A stretch of 64,000 nt of DNA from Pseudeuparius sepicola. Taxonomy: Eukaryota > Arthropoda > Insecta > Coleoptera > Anthribidae. The notes beneath the pieces are model-generated. The model was not told the DNA's origin, searched no databases, and saw only the letters and a list, made by a program, of their open reading frames with translations. The stretch's first letter is position 1, and each line of letters begins with the position of its first letter. Below are positions 25,000-33,656 of this stretch, in pieces. The stretch is from positions 20,856,876 to 20,920,875 of the forward strand of contig OY987305.1 in assembly GCA_963920635.1 (NCBI GenBank), written 5' to 3'. The position numbers and the translations under genes are program-made.

Positions 25000-27900
25000 A
25001 TGATCGATGGTAATGAAATAGCTACAGAGAGCGACAAAACTGTAAAGGCATATGAGAAGGTGTTTAACATACTTAATGAAAGTGACAGACCTACACTTCC
25101 ACAAGTATTACAACGTTGGCAGCAAAAGTTGCAATTGTCGGTGAGACAGCATTCCTCAGCACTCAGATGTCATTTTCACCAAGGCACTTTGTCAAAGTTG
25201 CATGCCAATCTGCAACATCTCAAAAGACTTCAATTATACTTCAAAACATTATGCAAAACTGGATCTGGCAAGCAACACCTCAATAGAAGTCATCGAGTCA
25301 AATGGGTGGACGTTCAAGCAGCGTTCCAGAGTCGTCTTCGCACAGGTGTTATAGTAAATATGAGGCACATCGATTTATTCCAGTTTTTTGACGATGCATT
25401 TATTCTTTTTAAGAGTCGCATAACTAGAACTTTAAATGCTTTTCACATTGTTAAGGTAAATGCGGTTTTTAATGGTGAATTTGTTAAAATGTCTCAAGAT
25501 ACAGTCATAAGTGACAACAAATGCTTCAACACAAAAAATGCTATAATTGACCAGGGGAGTGATTTAAAGTTGTGGTTTACAGATAATATAAAGGATAGGA
25601 TTATAAAGAAGCTTGAAGATTTTCATGACAATGGATCGGGGTGGGCGTTACGCAAAATTTTGAGTTTAGTCATCAGTATAAATAAAGTTGAGATAGGAAA
25701 CGGTGCTTCATATCTGCCACTCCCCGTTGAAATTTCCAAAAAACAAGCATGTGTCAATGTAAAAAATAGTGATGAAGCATGCTTCTTTTGGAGTGTTATT
25801 GCCGCTCTTTACCCCTCTCAAAAGCATATTGATCGGGTTAATTCATATCCTCACTACAGGCTGAAATTTAAATTAGATGATATAGACCTACCAATGCAAT
25901 TATCTCAAATATCGAAATTCGAAAAATTAAATGAAATTTCTATAAATGTGTATATTTTGGAGTTGGTAAGTGAGACTCCACGTCAATTTATCACCTCTCC
26001 AGCTCGACTAACTAAAAATAAAATGGATAGACATGTGAATTTACTTCTAATTCAAAGTCATTATTTTTTGAAAACTAGCGACTTTGAAGCACCGTCTGTC
26101 GACGATGCGCACGTTGATATAAAATACCATTATTGTTGGATTAAAGATTTATCTAGACTGATTTCGAAACAGTCTAGTAAACATAACGGTAGAAAATTTA
26201 TATGCGAGAGATGTTTAAATTACTTTTCATCGCAAGATAAGTTAGAAGAGCATACAGTTTATTGCGAGCAAATAAATAATTGTAAAATCGAGTTTCCCAA
26301 AGAGAAGTTTATCGAATTTAAAAATTTTGTTAATAAAGAACGCACCCCATTCACCCTGTATGCTGACTTTGAAGCAATGCTAAAACCCTGCGGAGATTCT
26401 GATGCTAGCCTAAAAACTGTTAAATATCAAAGACACGAAGCATTCAGTGCCGGTTATTATTTCAAGTGCTCTTTTGACAACTCGCTCTCTTTCTACAAAG
26501 CTTATCGCGGGGGAGACTGTATGATATGGTTTGCCAATCAAATAGAGGAAATTGCTAAGTTTATATCATCCAAATTGAATCTTGTTGAACCTATGGATGA
26601 AGCCATAAGTCTTAAAGATGCCACCCCTAATTGTCACATTTGCGAGAAAAAATTCAATGTTAACGACATAATTGTACGTGATCACTGTCACCTGTCATCG
26701 ATGTTTCGAGGTTATGCACATCAAGCGTGCAACTTAAATTATAAAAACTCGTTTGTAGTTCCCATCATTTTCCACAATCTTAGTGGGTATGACAGCCACT
26801 TTATAATACGAGAACTTGCCAAACGGAATCATGTCAACCTACTTCCTGTTAATAATGAAAAATATATAAGCTTTACAGTATTCGATAATGAAACAAATAT
26901 TAAATTTCGGTTCATCGATTCTTTCAAGTTCTTGGCCTTTCCTCTCGACAAACTCGCATCATCTCTAAATAGTTTCGAAAACACTAGAAATGAATTTCGA
27001 TTGTCTTCCGAAAATTTTGACTTGTTAACTAGGAAAGGGGTTTTTTGTTATGATTATATCGATTCTCTGGAAAAATTGGAAGAAACCGCATTACCATCGA
27101 TTCAACATTTTTATAACAAATTAAATGACACTAATATTAACGAGAAGGATTACGGACATGCGCAATTAATTTGGGAGAGGTTTGGTGTAAAAACCTTGGG
27201 TGAGTATTTAGATCTGTACTTAAAGACTGACGTGCTCTTGCTCACAGATATATTTGAACACTTTAGAACGACTTGTCTTCAAAATTACGGTTTAGATCCT
27301 GCCTGGTACTATACTTTGCCTGGATTCAGTTGGGATTGCATGCTTCGATATACGAAATGTAAATTAGAAACCTTCCAAGATAGTGACATCTTAATGTTTT
27401 TCGAGAGGGCAATTCGAGGTGGGGTAAGCCAGGTAAGCCACCGCTTTTCTCAGGCCAACAACAAATATATGGCAAACTATGATGCTAGTATGCCATCAAA
27501 ATATATTCTTTATGCGGACGTTAACAACCTTTATGGCTGGGCAATGTGTGAACCCCTTCCTTACGGAGGATTTGAGTGGGCCTCCAACGATACTGACGTC
27601 ACCAAGGTTGCTGACAATGCCGATGAAGGATATATTTTAGAAGTGGATTTGTCGTATCCCGATCATCTTCATGACCATCATAAAGATCTTCCTTTCGCAC
27701 CTGAACATCGTAAACCTCCAGGTTCCAAAATAAAAAAGCTCATGACCACTCTCGATGATAAGAAGAATTATGTGATTCATTATAGAGCGCTTAAGCAAGC
27801 TTTACAACATGGTTTAATTCTGAAAAAAATTCACAAAGTTTTGAAATTTAAGCAGTCTACCTGGTTAGCTCCCTATATACAACTCAATACCCACTTAAGA

Positions 27901-28737
27901 ACTGTGACAACATTAGATTTTGAAAAAAATATAATGAAACTAATGAATAATGCAATCTACGGCAAAACAATGCAAAATGTTAGAAAACATAGGATTGTGA
28001 GATTATTAAGGACGTGGGAGGGTAGATACGGCGCCAAAAATTTAATTTCTAGCCCTCGTTTTAGACATAGGATAATTTTTGAAGAGAATTTAATAAGTGT
28101 CGAATTAAATAAGACAAATATTATGTTTGATAAACCTCTGTACGTTGGGATGTCTATTCTGGACATATCAAAAACCTGTGTTTACGAATTTCACTATGAC
28201 TTTATGTTGAAAACATTTTCACCAACTAACTGCTTATTATTATATACTGATACTGATAGTTTAGTTTACGAAATCCGCTGTGAGGACATGTTCGAGGATG
28301 TAATTAAGAATCATATTCATCGGTTTGACACTAGTGACTATCCTGCAGATAATCAATATGGAATTCCGCTTGTAAATAAGAAGGTGCCAGGACTGATGAA
28401 GGACGAATTAAATGGTCGTATTTTAACACATTTTGTTGGACTTAGATCTAAAATGTATACTTATAAGGTTCAAGGAAAAAATTTGTGTGTTAAAAAATCC
28501 AAAGGTGTTAGAGGTAGTGTTGTAGCGAAGCAGATAACGTATCAAGATTATTTCGATTGTTTATTCGATAAGACAGAGAAAATTGTAAATCAACGATCTA
28601 TACGATCGTTTTCTCATAACGTCTTTAGCATAAGTCAATCTAAGATTGGTTTAAATCCATTTGACGATAAGCGATATTTAGTTGATAGTGTTTCAACCCT
28701 TCCTTGGGGTCATAAAGATGTACGTGTGGATGAATAA
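25000..28737 (+). CDS. polB: Protein-primed family B DNA polymerase
   Basis: 1245 codons, intact. The exonuclease half has Exo I (TLYADFEAML; D456 and E458), Exo II (FHNLSGYDSHF, about 591-601) and Exo III (YLKTDVLLLTD, D744). The polymerase half has motif A (YADVNNLYGW, D840), motif B (NNAIYGKT, about 984-991) and motif C (YTDTDSL, D1084 and D1086), so all catalytic carboxylates are present. Two cysteine/histidine clusters interrupt it: a C2H2-like finger at about 402-422 (CERC ... HTVYC) and an endonuclease VII-like block at about 545-586 (CHIC ... DHCH ... HQACN). Residues 1-250 have no motif I can name; in this family the region may include a terminal-protein function. The polymerase would copy the linear element from its ends. 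The stop codon TAA is part of an AATAAA signal. Family length and motif order are normal for Polintons. Confidence 0.97.
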   Translation: MIDGNEIATESDKTVKAYEKVFNILNESDRPTLPQVLQRWQQKLQLSVRQHSSALRCHFHQGTLSKLHANLQHLKRLQLYFKTLCKTGSGKQHLNRSHRVKWVDVQAAFQSRLRTGVIVNMRHIDLFQFFDDAFILFKSRITRTLNAFHIVKVNAVFNGEFVKMSQDTVISDNKCFNTKNAIIDQGSDLKLWFTDNIKDRIIKKLEDFHDNGSGWALRKILSLVISINKVEIGNGASYLPLPVEISKKQACVNVKNSDEACFFWSVIAALYPSQKHIDRVNSYPHYRLKFKLDDIDLPMQLSQISKFEKLNEISINVYILELVSETPRQFITSPARLTKNKMDRHVNLLLIQSHYFLKTSDFEAPSVDDAHVDIKYHYCWIKDLSRLISKQSSKHNGRKFICERCLNYFSSQDKLEEHTVYCEQINNCKIEFPKEKFIEFKNFVNKERTPFTLYADFEAMLKPCGDSDASLKTVKYQRHEAFSAGYYFKCSFDNSLSFYKAYRGGDCMIWFANQIEEIAKFISSKLNLVEPMDEAISLKDATPNCHICEKKFNVNDIIVRDHCHLSSMFRGYAHQACNLNYKNSFVVPIIFHNLSGYDSHFIIRELAKRNHVNLLPVNNEKYISFTVFDNETNIKFRFIDSFKFLAFPLDKLASSLNSFENTRNEFRLSSENFDLLTRKGVFCYDYIDSLEKLEETALPSIQHFYNKLNDTNINEKDYGHAQLIWERFGVKTLGEYLDLYLKTDVLLLTDIFEHFRTTCLQNYGLDPAWYYTLPGFSWDCMLRYTKCKLETFQDSDILMFFERAIRGGVSQVSHRFSQANNKYMANYDASMPSKYILYADVNNLYGWAMCEPLPYGGFEWASNDTDVTKVADNADEGYILEVDLSYPDHLHDHHKDLPFAPEHRKPPGSKIKKLMTTLDDKKNYVIHYRALKQALQHGLILKKIHKVLKFKQSTWLAPYIQLNTHLRTVTTLDFEKNIMKLMNNAIYGKTMQNVRKHRIVRLLRTWEGRYGAKNLISSPRFRHRIIFEENLISVELNKTNIMFDKPLYVGMSILDISKTCVYEFHYDFMLKTFSPTNCLLLYTDTDSLVYEIRCEDMFEDVIKNHIHRFDTSDYPADNQYGIPLVNKKVPGLMKDELNGRILTHFVGLRSKMYTYKVQGKNLCVKKSKGVRGSVVAKQITYQDYFDCLFDKTEKIVNQRSIRSFSHNVFSISQSKIGLNPFDDKRYLVDSVSTLPWGHKDVRVDE

Positions 28738-28875
28738 AAAATATATTTTACAAATAGTGTTTCATTCTCTTGTAGCCCCCCCACCCCTGACATCCCACCG
28801 CCCAGTTTGTATATATAACCGAGACATCGAGCTCATTCTGCAGTCTGAAAACTTGTAACAAGAGTTCGCAGCAAC

Positions 28876-29088
28876 ATGTACAACCAGACCATTCAGATCG
28901 AATCAGACATGGTGCCCTGCCCCTACATTGCCAGCCACATGGTACGGAGAAGTCGACTGCAGAATCATCTGGTGAAGTGTCGGCGACAGTTGGGACATGT
29001 GCCTGAAATCAATTGGGAAGAGTATTACCGACATATCAACAATCAGCCGTCGATGATCATAAGAAATCCCAGGATTGGCCCGGAATAA
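28876..29088 (+). CDS. Single CHHC zinc-finger protein (GTSF1/U11-48K type)
   Basis: A 70-codon ORF with ATG at 28876, a TATA box (tatatataa) at 28809-28818 and a stop inside AATAAA. Residues 15-35 read CPYIASH, nine residues, H, three, C: C15-x5-H21-x9-H31-x3-C35, the CHHC finger of U11-48K and of gametocyte-specific factor 1 (GTSF1; Asterix in flies). The HLVKC end is especially typical. GTSF1 proteins carry two fingers and a Piwi-binding tail; here there is only one finger and a short tail with tryptophan (INWEEYY). Known CHHC fingers bind RNA (tRNA or snRNA). In this element it sits between polB and the convergent minus-strand block. An RNA-binding or Piwi-pathway role is inference. Confidence 0.75.
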   Translation: MYNQTIQIESDMVPCPYIASHMVRRSRLQNHLVKCRRQLGHVPEINWEEYYRHINNQPSMIIRNPRIGPE

Positions 29089-29144
29089 AAATTTTGTAAA
29101 ATAAAAATATTGTAAAATAAAAGTCATATTTTTTAATCAGTGCT
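29089..29144. terminator. Convergent polyadenylation region
   Basis: Three aataaaa-like signals in 40 bp after the CHHC gene, facing the 3' end of the minus-strand gene at 29145. The plus and minus transcription units of the element meet here. Confidence 0.5.
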
Positions 29145-29777
29145 TTATTCCAACCTTCTTCTATACAAGTCTGCTAACAAAAATTGATTATAATAAGAGT
29201 ACAGTTCAAAAATGCAATATGTTTCCATGCTACATACCGCATTGCACATTAAAAATACAATTTCCATTACATTTATGGCATAGTTACTACGTACTAATAA
29301 TTCATTGACCTTATCTAAAAAATTAAGGTAAAAATCATACAATTCAAAATTAATCAAAAAGCTCATCCTTAAAGTCACATATGGTGCGATATTTAGTAGC
29401 TCGAAAACCTCTGCTATGGAAAACCATTGGCTAACACCATATTTTGCAAGCAACACTCGTTGATTTCCATCTGCAGTCAACATGGTTCTTAACAATATAT
29501 CGTCAAATCTGATGAACATCGGGGTACCCAGGTTGTTGGTAAAGTTGTTTAAATTATTCACTAATTCTTTCCACTCCAAATAGTCCAGCGAAATCACATT
29601 TCGTCGCACTGTTGATCGGATATTAACTTGGGGTTTGAAATATCTCATAATGCTCAAACCATTATTAATAATATATGTAGGTAATGTGAAGCATGATGAT
29701 AGAAGCAGAGAATCTTCGCTTACATTGTTTACTTCTTCATGGTCGCTACCATCGGTTTCATAGCCGCTGTCAACCAT
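29145..29777 (-). CDS. Unknown Polinton protein, possible PC4-like domain
   Basis: The open frame begins further up, but the ATG at 29777 starts 15 bp after the integrase stop and avoids overlap; an ATG at 29828 is an alternative. The product (about 210 residues) starts with an acidic, Ser-rich tail (DSGYETDGSDHEEV), then a region in which VRRNVISLDYLEWKELVNNL resembles the ISL...W..L helix that ends the PC4 coactivator fold, preceded by a basic strand. The C-terminal half is hydrophobic and helix-rich with several Cys residues. PC4 proteins bind single-stranded DNA, which would suit replication next to polB, but the match is partial and a structure-based comparison is needed before naming it. 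Confidence 0.45.
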   Translation of the reverse strand: MVDSGYETDGSDHEEVNNVSEDSLLLSSCFTLPTYIINNGLSIMRYFKPQVNIRSTVRRNVISLDYLEWKELVNNLNNFTNNLGTPMFIRFDDILLRTMLTADGNQRVLLAKYGVSQWFSIAEVFELLNIAPYVTLRMSFLINFELYDFYLNFLDKVNELLVRSNYAINVMEIVFLMCNAVCSMETYCIFELYSYYNQFLLADLYRRRLE

Positions 29778-29793
29778 CTTAACACTTGAAGCT

Positions 29794-30720
29794 CTACACG
29801 ACGTTTGACTCAGAGATCCACGAGTCATGGTCTTTATCAAAGCCCAACCATCGTACTAGCACCTTCCCCCTCTTTCTACGAAGAATCTTTTCAACCAGGT
29901 AGACATCGGGATGTTCAGTTTTTTGCAATTCTTCGCGGTAAAACCCGCCCTTTATAGGACTTCCATTTAAATCCTCTAGAAGATATGTAGGCGGGTTGGT
30001 AATTTGTACTTTGCTTATTTTAAACAATTCTGTACTCCAACTAGGCATATATCCTTTGGCAAATACGTGTTTCACTTTACTTATTCTCACAATATCTCCA
30101 ACCTTCAATTTACTACCTCTGAAAATCTTCACGTGACTATACACTTTTTTAAGCAGATATTGTTCGTTACTTTTATTAACTTGGTTGGGTTTCATCTGAA
30201 TCACTCTATGCTTTCTGTTATTATACTCGGCAACTAGCGTAGGCAAATAATCATCCCATTTAAATTTACCATTTAGACTAAAATACTTAAATAATCGCTC
30301 TTTTAGAGTTCGTATTACTCTCTCGGCCATGGCGGCTTTCGTGATGCTAAAAGTGCTGTAATGACTAATTTTGAATTTTCGCATCAAATTTTGAAATCTA
30401 GAGTTATAAAACTCTTTGCCCTGATCAGTTTGAAGGTTGCGAGGCTTTCGAGTTCCCGATAGGATACCAGCAAAGGCGTTGGTAACATCTTCGGCAGACT
30501 TGGATTTGAGCGGTCTGCACCAAACAAATTTAGAGAAGCAATCGATTACAACCAGTATGAATTTGAAGCCATTATTGTGACTAGCATACTGATCTAACTG
30601 CGCAAGATCAGCTTGCCACAAATCGTCTAAACCTTTAATGATAGTTCGACGACGTGGATAATTTTTTCGCGCTGGTTTATGTAATTCCTTAACTACTTGA
30701 ATTTTTTCTTTACTATGCAT
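29794..30720 (-). CDS. int: Polinton integrase with C-terminal chromodomain
   Basis: 308 codons, ATG at 30720. The catalytic core shows WQADLAQLD (first D, residue 38), LQTDQGKEF (second D, residue 99) and AAMAERVIRTLKERL (E at about 133), the D,D-35-E arrangement of retroviral-type integrases. After the core come a Lys-rich linker and GDIVRISK, typical of the integrase C-terminal beta domain. Residues about 271-306 (VYLVEKILRRKRGKVLVRWL ... DSWISESNVV) form a chromodomain, as in other Polintons, and could guide insertion to modified histones. No clear HHCC zinc module is present at the N terminus, so either it is missing here or the true start is further up. The frame is intact. Confidence 0.95.
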   Translation of the reverse strand: MHSKEKIQVVKELHKPARKNYPRRRTIIKGLDDLWQADLAQLDQYASHNNGFKFILVVIDCFSKFVWCRPLKSKSAEDVTNAFAGILSGTRKPRNLQTDQGKEFYNSRFQNLMRKFKISHYSTFSITKAAMAERVIRTLKERLFKYFSLNGKFKWDDYLPTLVAEYNNRKHRVIQMKPNQVNKSNEQYLLKKVYSHVKIFRGSKLKVGDIVRISKVKHVFAKGYMPSWSTELFKISKVQITNPPTYLLEDLNGSPIKGGFYREELQKTEHPDVYLVEKILRRKRGKVLVRWLGFDKDHDSWISESNVV

Positions 30721-30722
30721 GA

Positions 30723-31121
30723 CTATGCTCCACCCTCAAGGATCTCTGCAAGTCTGAGAGATAGTAAGGATTGCATGCTCTTACCAGTTATTTTTAAATA
30801 ATAATCTTCCATAGTTTTAACCAACTCTCTCAATTCATCGATCTTATCTTGGAAATTGTCTATCATTGTGTTGCGAATATGAAGATCGCATTCATCAGAA
30901 TGCTGTTTAAGATTTGTGTAAAAATATTGTAATGTATGAATGACCCCCTCATCGACATATTGTTTTGTGCTGGCATCGCTTTCATCGATCGGGTGATTAA
31001 CGTTGCTCAGTCTGCAGTTGCTACAATCATAGTTTCCTTCTAGAGTCAAATTTAATGTGTAAACAGGTGGGCAAGACCTGCTCCTTGATTTCGAGGCACG
31101 TCCGAACTTGTTTAAGGACAT
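30723..31121 (-). CDS. Fibre-like structural protein, copy 2
   Basis: 132 codons. Starts MSLNKFGR and contains CRLSNVNHPIDESDASTKQY followed by VDE, the short repeat-like signature (N-V-x-x-P-x-x-x-x-D-A-x-x-K-x-Y-V-D) common in trimeric phage and virus tail-fibre shafts. The C-terminal half is predicted helical coiled coil with heptad-like Leu/Ile. It is a diverged tandem duplicate of the gene at 31129-31491, separated by 7 bp. Likely a capsid spike or fibre component; trimer formation is inferred from the motif. Confidence 0.6.
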   Translation of the reverse strand: MSLNKFGRASKSRSRSCPPVYTLNLTLEGNYDCSNCRLSNVNHPIDESDASTKQYVDEGVIHTLQYFYTNLKQHSDECDLHIRNTMIDNFQDKIDELRELVKTMEDYYLKITGKSMQSLLSLRLAEILEGGA

Positions 31122-31128
31122 CTTTTAA

Positions 31129-31491
31129 CTAACTTGAATGATCTATAGGGACAAATCTGTCTAATAATTTGGGATTTGGCCCGGACTGTTCACCAACCAT
31201 TTTTAAATAACATTCTTCAACAATTTTAACAAATTTTCTTATTTCATCGATCTCTTTCTCCAAAGCGTCTTTCACGCTACTCTCAATATTAACATCATGT
31301 TGTTCGAGCGTGACGTTAAAAGTTTTGAATGCCTCATTCATTTGTTTGTCAACATATTGCTTTGTCACAACATCATTGCTGCTAATCGGATAATTAACGT
31401 TGCACAGTCTGCGGGTTTTCAAATCATAATCCCCGTCATTCAACGAGTAAGGAATAGTCCTTGAAACACGTCCGAACTTGTTTAAAGGCAT
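31129..31491 (-). CDS. Fibre-like structural protein, copy 1
   Basis: 120 codons, ATG at 31491 with a short TTATAAG just upstream. Shares MPLNKFGR at the start, then LCNVNYPISSNDVVTKQYVD and a helical C-terminal segment of about 70 residues with the neighbouring copy. The two differ mostly in the segment between the start and the shared motif. The conserved N terminus may be the capsid-anchoring part and the motif the shaft, by analogy with phage fibres. Frame intact. Confidence 0.6.
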   Translation of the reverse strand: MPLNKFGRVSRTIPYSLNDGDYDLKTRRLCNVNYPISSNDVVTKQYVDKQMNEAFKTFNVTLEQHDVNIESSVKDALEKEIDEIRKFVKIVEECYLKMVGEQSGPNPKLLDRFVPIDHSS

Positions 31492-31532
31492 CTTATAAAT
31501 AACGTTAGAGAATAATTTTTGCTTCTTTCAAT

Positions 31533-32441
31533 TCATTGATTATTGCTGTTATTTCGTTTTCGGGAAGTATTTCCGGCATCTTTTGATGCTATTAATAACC
31601 TTAACCTGTCCACAAGTTCATTAGGATCATCCCAGTAAATATATTCCACAGGTTTTGTGTTATACTTAAGATGCATGCCAGAACCCTTTACAGGTGTGGA
31701 GGTAGCCACCGGGCCCTTCATAAGAGGTTTAATAATATTAGAATACTTATTTTTGTAGCTATGTTTTAATCGTCCGTTTGAAGTAAGATGAGCACCAGTG
31801 AGATTTAAAATATCTCTGTAACTTTTCAAATCATCATCAGTACCTTCTGGATTATTATAGAAAATTAGCTGGTAGAGACCATCAGTTCCCGCGAATCGGC
31901 TATTGTTGATGATTATATCACCAGACGTTTTTTCAAAATCGATATATTTATTTCCTAGCATCCATACTGATTTAGTTTCGTCATACTTAGGACCATATGT
32001 CCTATCGATTTTAAGTGAATTAGCCATAAAGTCTGTTATACATGGTATAGATACTTTAGGATACACAGTATCAAAATGCCTGTACACTTTGTCAATTCCT
32101 TTCTCAACATCATTTAACGTTTCATTCATTTCTCCTAAAAGTGCAATTGGACTTTTCAACGACTCGCGCCACTTTTCCATAAATGATTCAACTTTTGGTT
32201 CAACTTTTGGTTCAACTTTCGGTTTTAATTCTTGCTTAACTTGTAAATTTGCTAGAGAGCTTGTCACAGGTTTGAAAATTTTTTGTAAAGTTTCATTCTC
32301 ATCAAATTTCCCTATTTTTAAGGCGGTGTATTTTTTTCTAATCGTTCGAGCTAGTTCACTGATTTTCTTTGCGCGCTGCGCTTCTTGAATCTGTTCTTGC
32401 ATCGACATCTCGATTAATAATAAGCGTATTGTGCTTCTCAT
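31533..32441 (-). CDS. DUF8207-type conserved Polinton protein
   Basis: 302 codons. ATG at 32441 overlaps the ATPase stop by 4 bp (ATGA); an internal ATG at 32408 is an alternative start, with TATATAAAG just upstream. The N-terminal third is charged and helical with a short tandem run of Lys-Pro-Lys-Val-Glu (KPKVEPKVEPKVES). The conserved part runs from about residue 145: YGPKYDETKSVWMLGNKYID, GTDGLYQLIFYNNPE, a DLKSY..IL segment and YIYWDDPNELVDRLRLLIAS near the C terminus. I associate this with the insect protein family labelled DUF8207, found in Polinton-type elements, with unknown function. Its place beside the ATPase suggests virion assembly or packaging. Confidence 0.65.
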   Translation of the reverse strand: MRSTIRLLLIEMSMQEQIQEAQRAKKISELARTIRKKYTALKIGKFDENETLQKIFKPVTSSLANLQVKQELKPKVEPKVEPKVESFMEKWRESLKSPIALLGEMNETLNDVEKGIDKVYRHFDTVYPKVSIPCITDFMANSLKIDRTYGPKYDETKSVWMLGNKYIDFEKTSGDIIINNSRFAGTDGLYQLIFYNNPEGTDDDLKSYRDILNLTGAHLTSNGRLKHSYKNKYSNIIKPLMKGPVATSTPVKGSGMHLKYNTKPVEYIYWDDPNELVDRLRLLIASKDAGNTSRKRNNSNNQ

Positions 32442-33157
32442 AACTTTATATACCTATCAAAACCTATTCTATAGCGTCCCTCATTCATATTGAAATCTTT
32501 AACAATAACTAGAGTTCCAAAATTATCATTCCAACAGAGCGAGCAGAGATTCTTGAAATCACCGTATGAGATGTCTGGTGATACGTGCTCTTCATAAATA
32601 TGTCTAAGGTTTACCTCATCTTGTTTAAACAAAACGATTACATTACAATTGTCTCGTATTAATTGCTTAGGTATTTTTGAATATGTCTGGCAGAGATATG
32701 CAGCATCTATATTTTTATGACGACCCATGGAGTAATATTCTCTAATTTTTTCCTGTGTCCCACAAGCCACATCATCGAAAATAAAAATTGAATTTTCTCT
32801 AGCCTCTGTTGGTGCAATGACGTCATCGTTTGAGCTAAATGGAAAATATCCAACACATTTTGCTTCTTTAAGCACGTCTTGTAGTAACTGATATTTAGGT
32901 TGGTATAGAGATTTACTGTAAAGGTAGATGTTCTTAAATTTTAAGCCATTCTCGTTGAATATTAAACTAAGCAGACTGTTTGTTTTACCACAACCGCTAG
33001 GACCGCAAAATATTGCTCTAATTGAATTTGGTAAGAGTACGCCATGTTTAGATTTCTCACTTCGAGCAAAATCTAGATTTTCGATTGGTAGAGATAGTTG
33101 ATGTGATTCGATACGCATCTTGTATACATCTAATAAGATAGCGTATGCTTGATGCAT
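32438..33157 (-). CDS. Genome-packaging ATPase (FtsK/HerA/A32-like)
   Basis: 239 codons; ATG at 33157 or, more conservatively, at 33118. Walker A is CGPSGCGKTNSLL (residues 51-63, lysine 58) and Walker B is SIFIFDDV (D128, D129). Downstream LCQTYSKIPKQLIRDNCN fits the sensor and arginine-containing region of the A32 subfamily. This ATPase family drives DNA into capsids of Polintons, adintoviruses and many large DNA viruses. A TATATA sequence lies about 3-10 bp above the first ATG, which favours the internal ATG as start. Frame intact and all nucleotide-binding residues present. Confidence 0.93.
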   Translation of the reverse strand: MHQAYAILLDVYKMRIESHQLSLPIENLDFARSEKSKHGVLLPNSIRAIFCGPSGCGKTNSLLSLIFNENGLKFKNIYLYSKSLYQPKYQLLQDVLKEAKCVGYFPFSSNDDVIAPTEARENSIFIFDDVACGTQEKIREYYSMGRHKNIDAAYLCQTYSKIPKQLIRDNCNVIVLFKQDEVNLRHIYEEHVSPDISYGDFKNLCSLCWNDNFGTLVIVKDFNMNEGRYRIGFDRYIKL

Positions 33158-33206
33158 ATATACCTATCGGGATGTAAATAATAAACAGTTTTTCGATTAA
33201 GAATAT

Positions 33207-33656
33207 TTATTTTCTACAACTATTACAATACATGTAAGGCATGTAAGCTCGAATCTTCTGCTGCACAATACTCCTACACAGCGGGCACTTCTCCATGGAG
33301 TTTGCACAACTCATACAGCATGCCAAATGTCCACATGGAACCAGCAAGACTTCTATGTTTCTGCAGTAGCATACTATACATAAAAAGTCCGGATTGGTGT
33401 TATTTACTTTTTCAGGTGGGATGTCCACAGGCTTGATTTCACCTTTAATAAATGGACAACTGGGACTCCAGCTAGCATGGTCTTGCCATGGATCATCATC
33501 CTTTTCCCATTTATATCCTTCAATATTGCAAAATGGACACCGGACAACATCTTCGTAATTCGTATAAAAAAATCCTGCTCGGGCAAGCTTCTCTGATGAT
33601 AGGGGGCTTGACCAGTTTTCAAACGTTCTTATAAGACTCTCGTAATTATGCTCCAT
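33207..33656 (-). CDS. iap: BIR-RING inhibitor-of-apoptosis protein
   Basis: 149 codons with a single BIR domain (C40-x2-C43-x16-H60-x6-C67; RAGFFYTNYEDVVRCPFC and HASWSPSCPF are characteristic) and a C-terminal RING finger (CIVCYCRNIEVLLVPCGH, then CC..C and CPLC). That is the compact layout of viral and host IAPs. IAPs of this type block caspases or act as ubiquitin ligases. All zinc ligands are present. The stop TAA lies in an AATAAA signal. The gene is embedded among capsid genes, on their strand, so it belongs to the element. It was probably captured from an insect or another virus; the donor cannot be told from sequence alone. Confidence 0.93.
   Translation of the reverse strand: MEHNYESLIRTFENWSSPLSSEKLARAGFFYTNYEDVVRCPFCNIEGYKWEKDDDPWQDHASWSPSCPFIKGEIKPVDIPPEKVNNTNPDFLCIVCYCRNIEVLLVPCGHLACCMSCANSMEKCPLCRSIVQQKIRAYMPYMYCNSCRK

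Noticed and set aside
31903..32388. 161-codon frame on the + strand
   Set aside because: Antisense shadow of the DUF8207-type gene.
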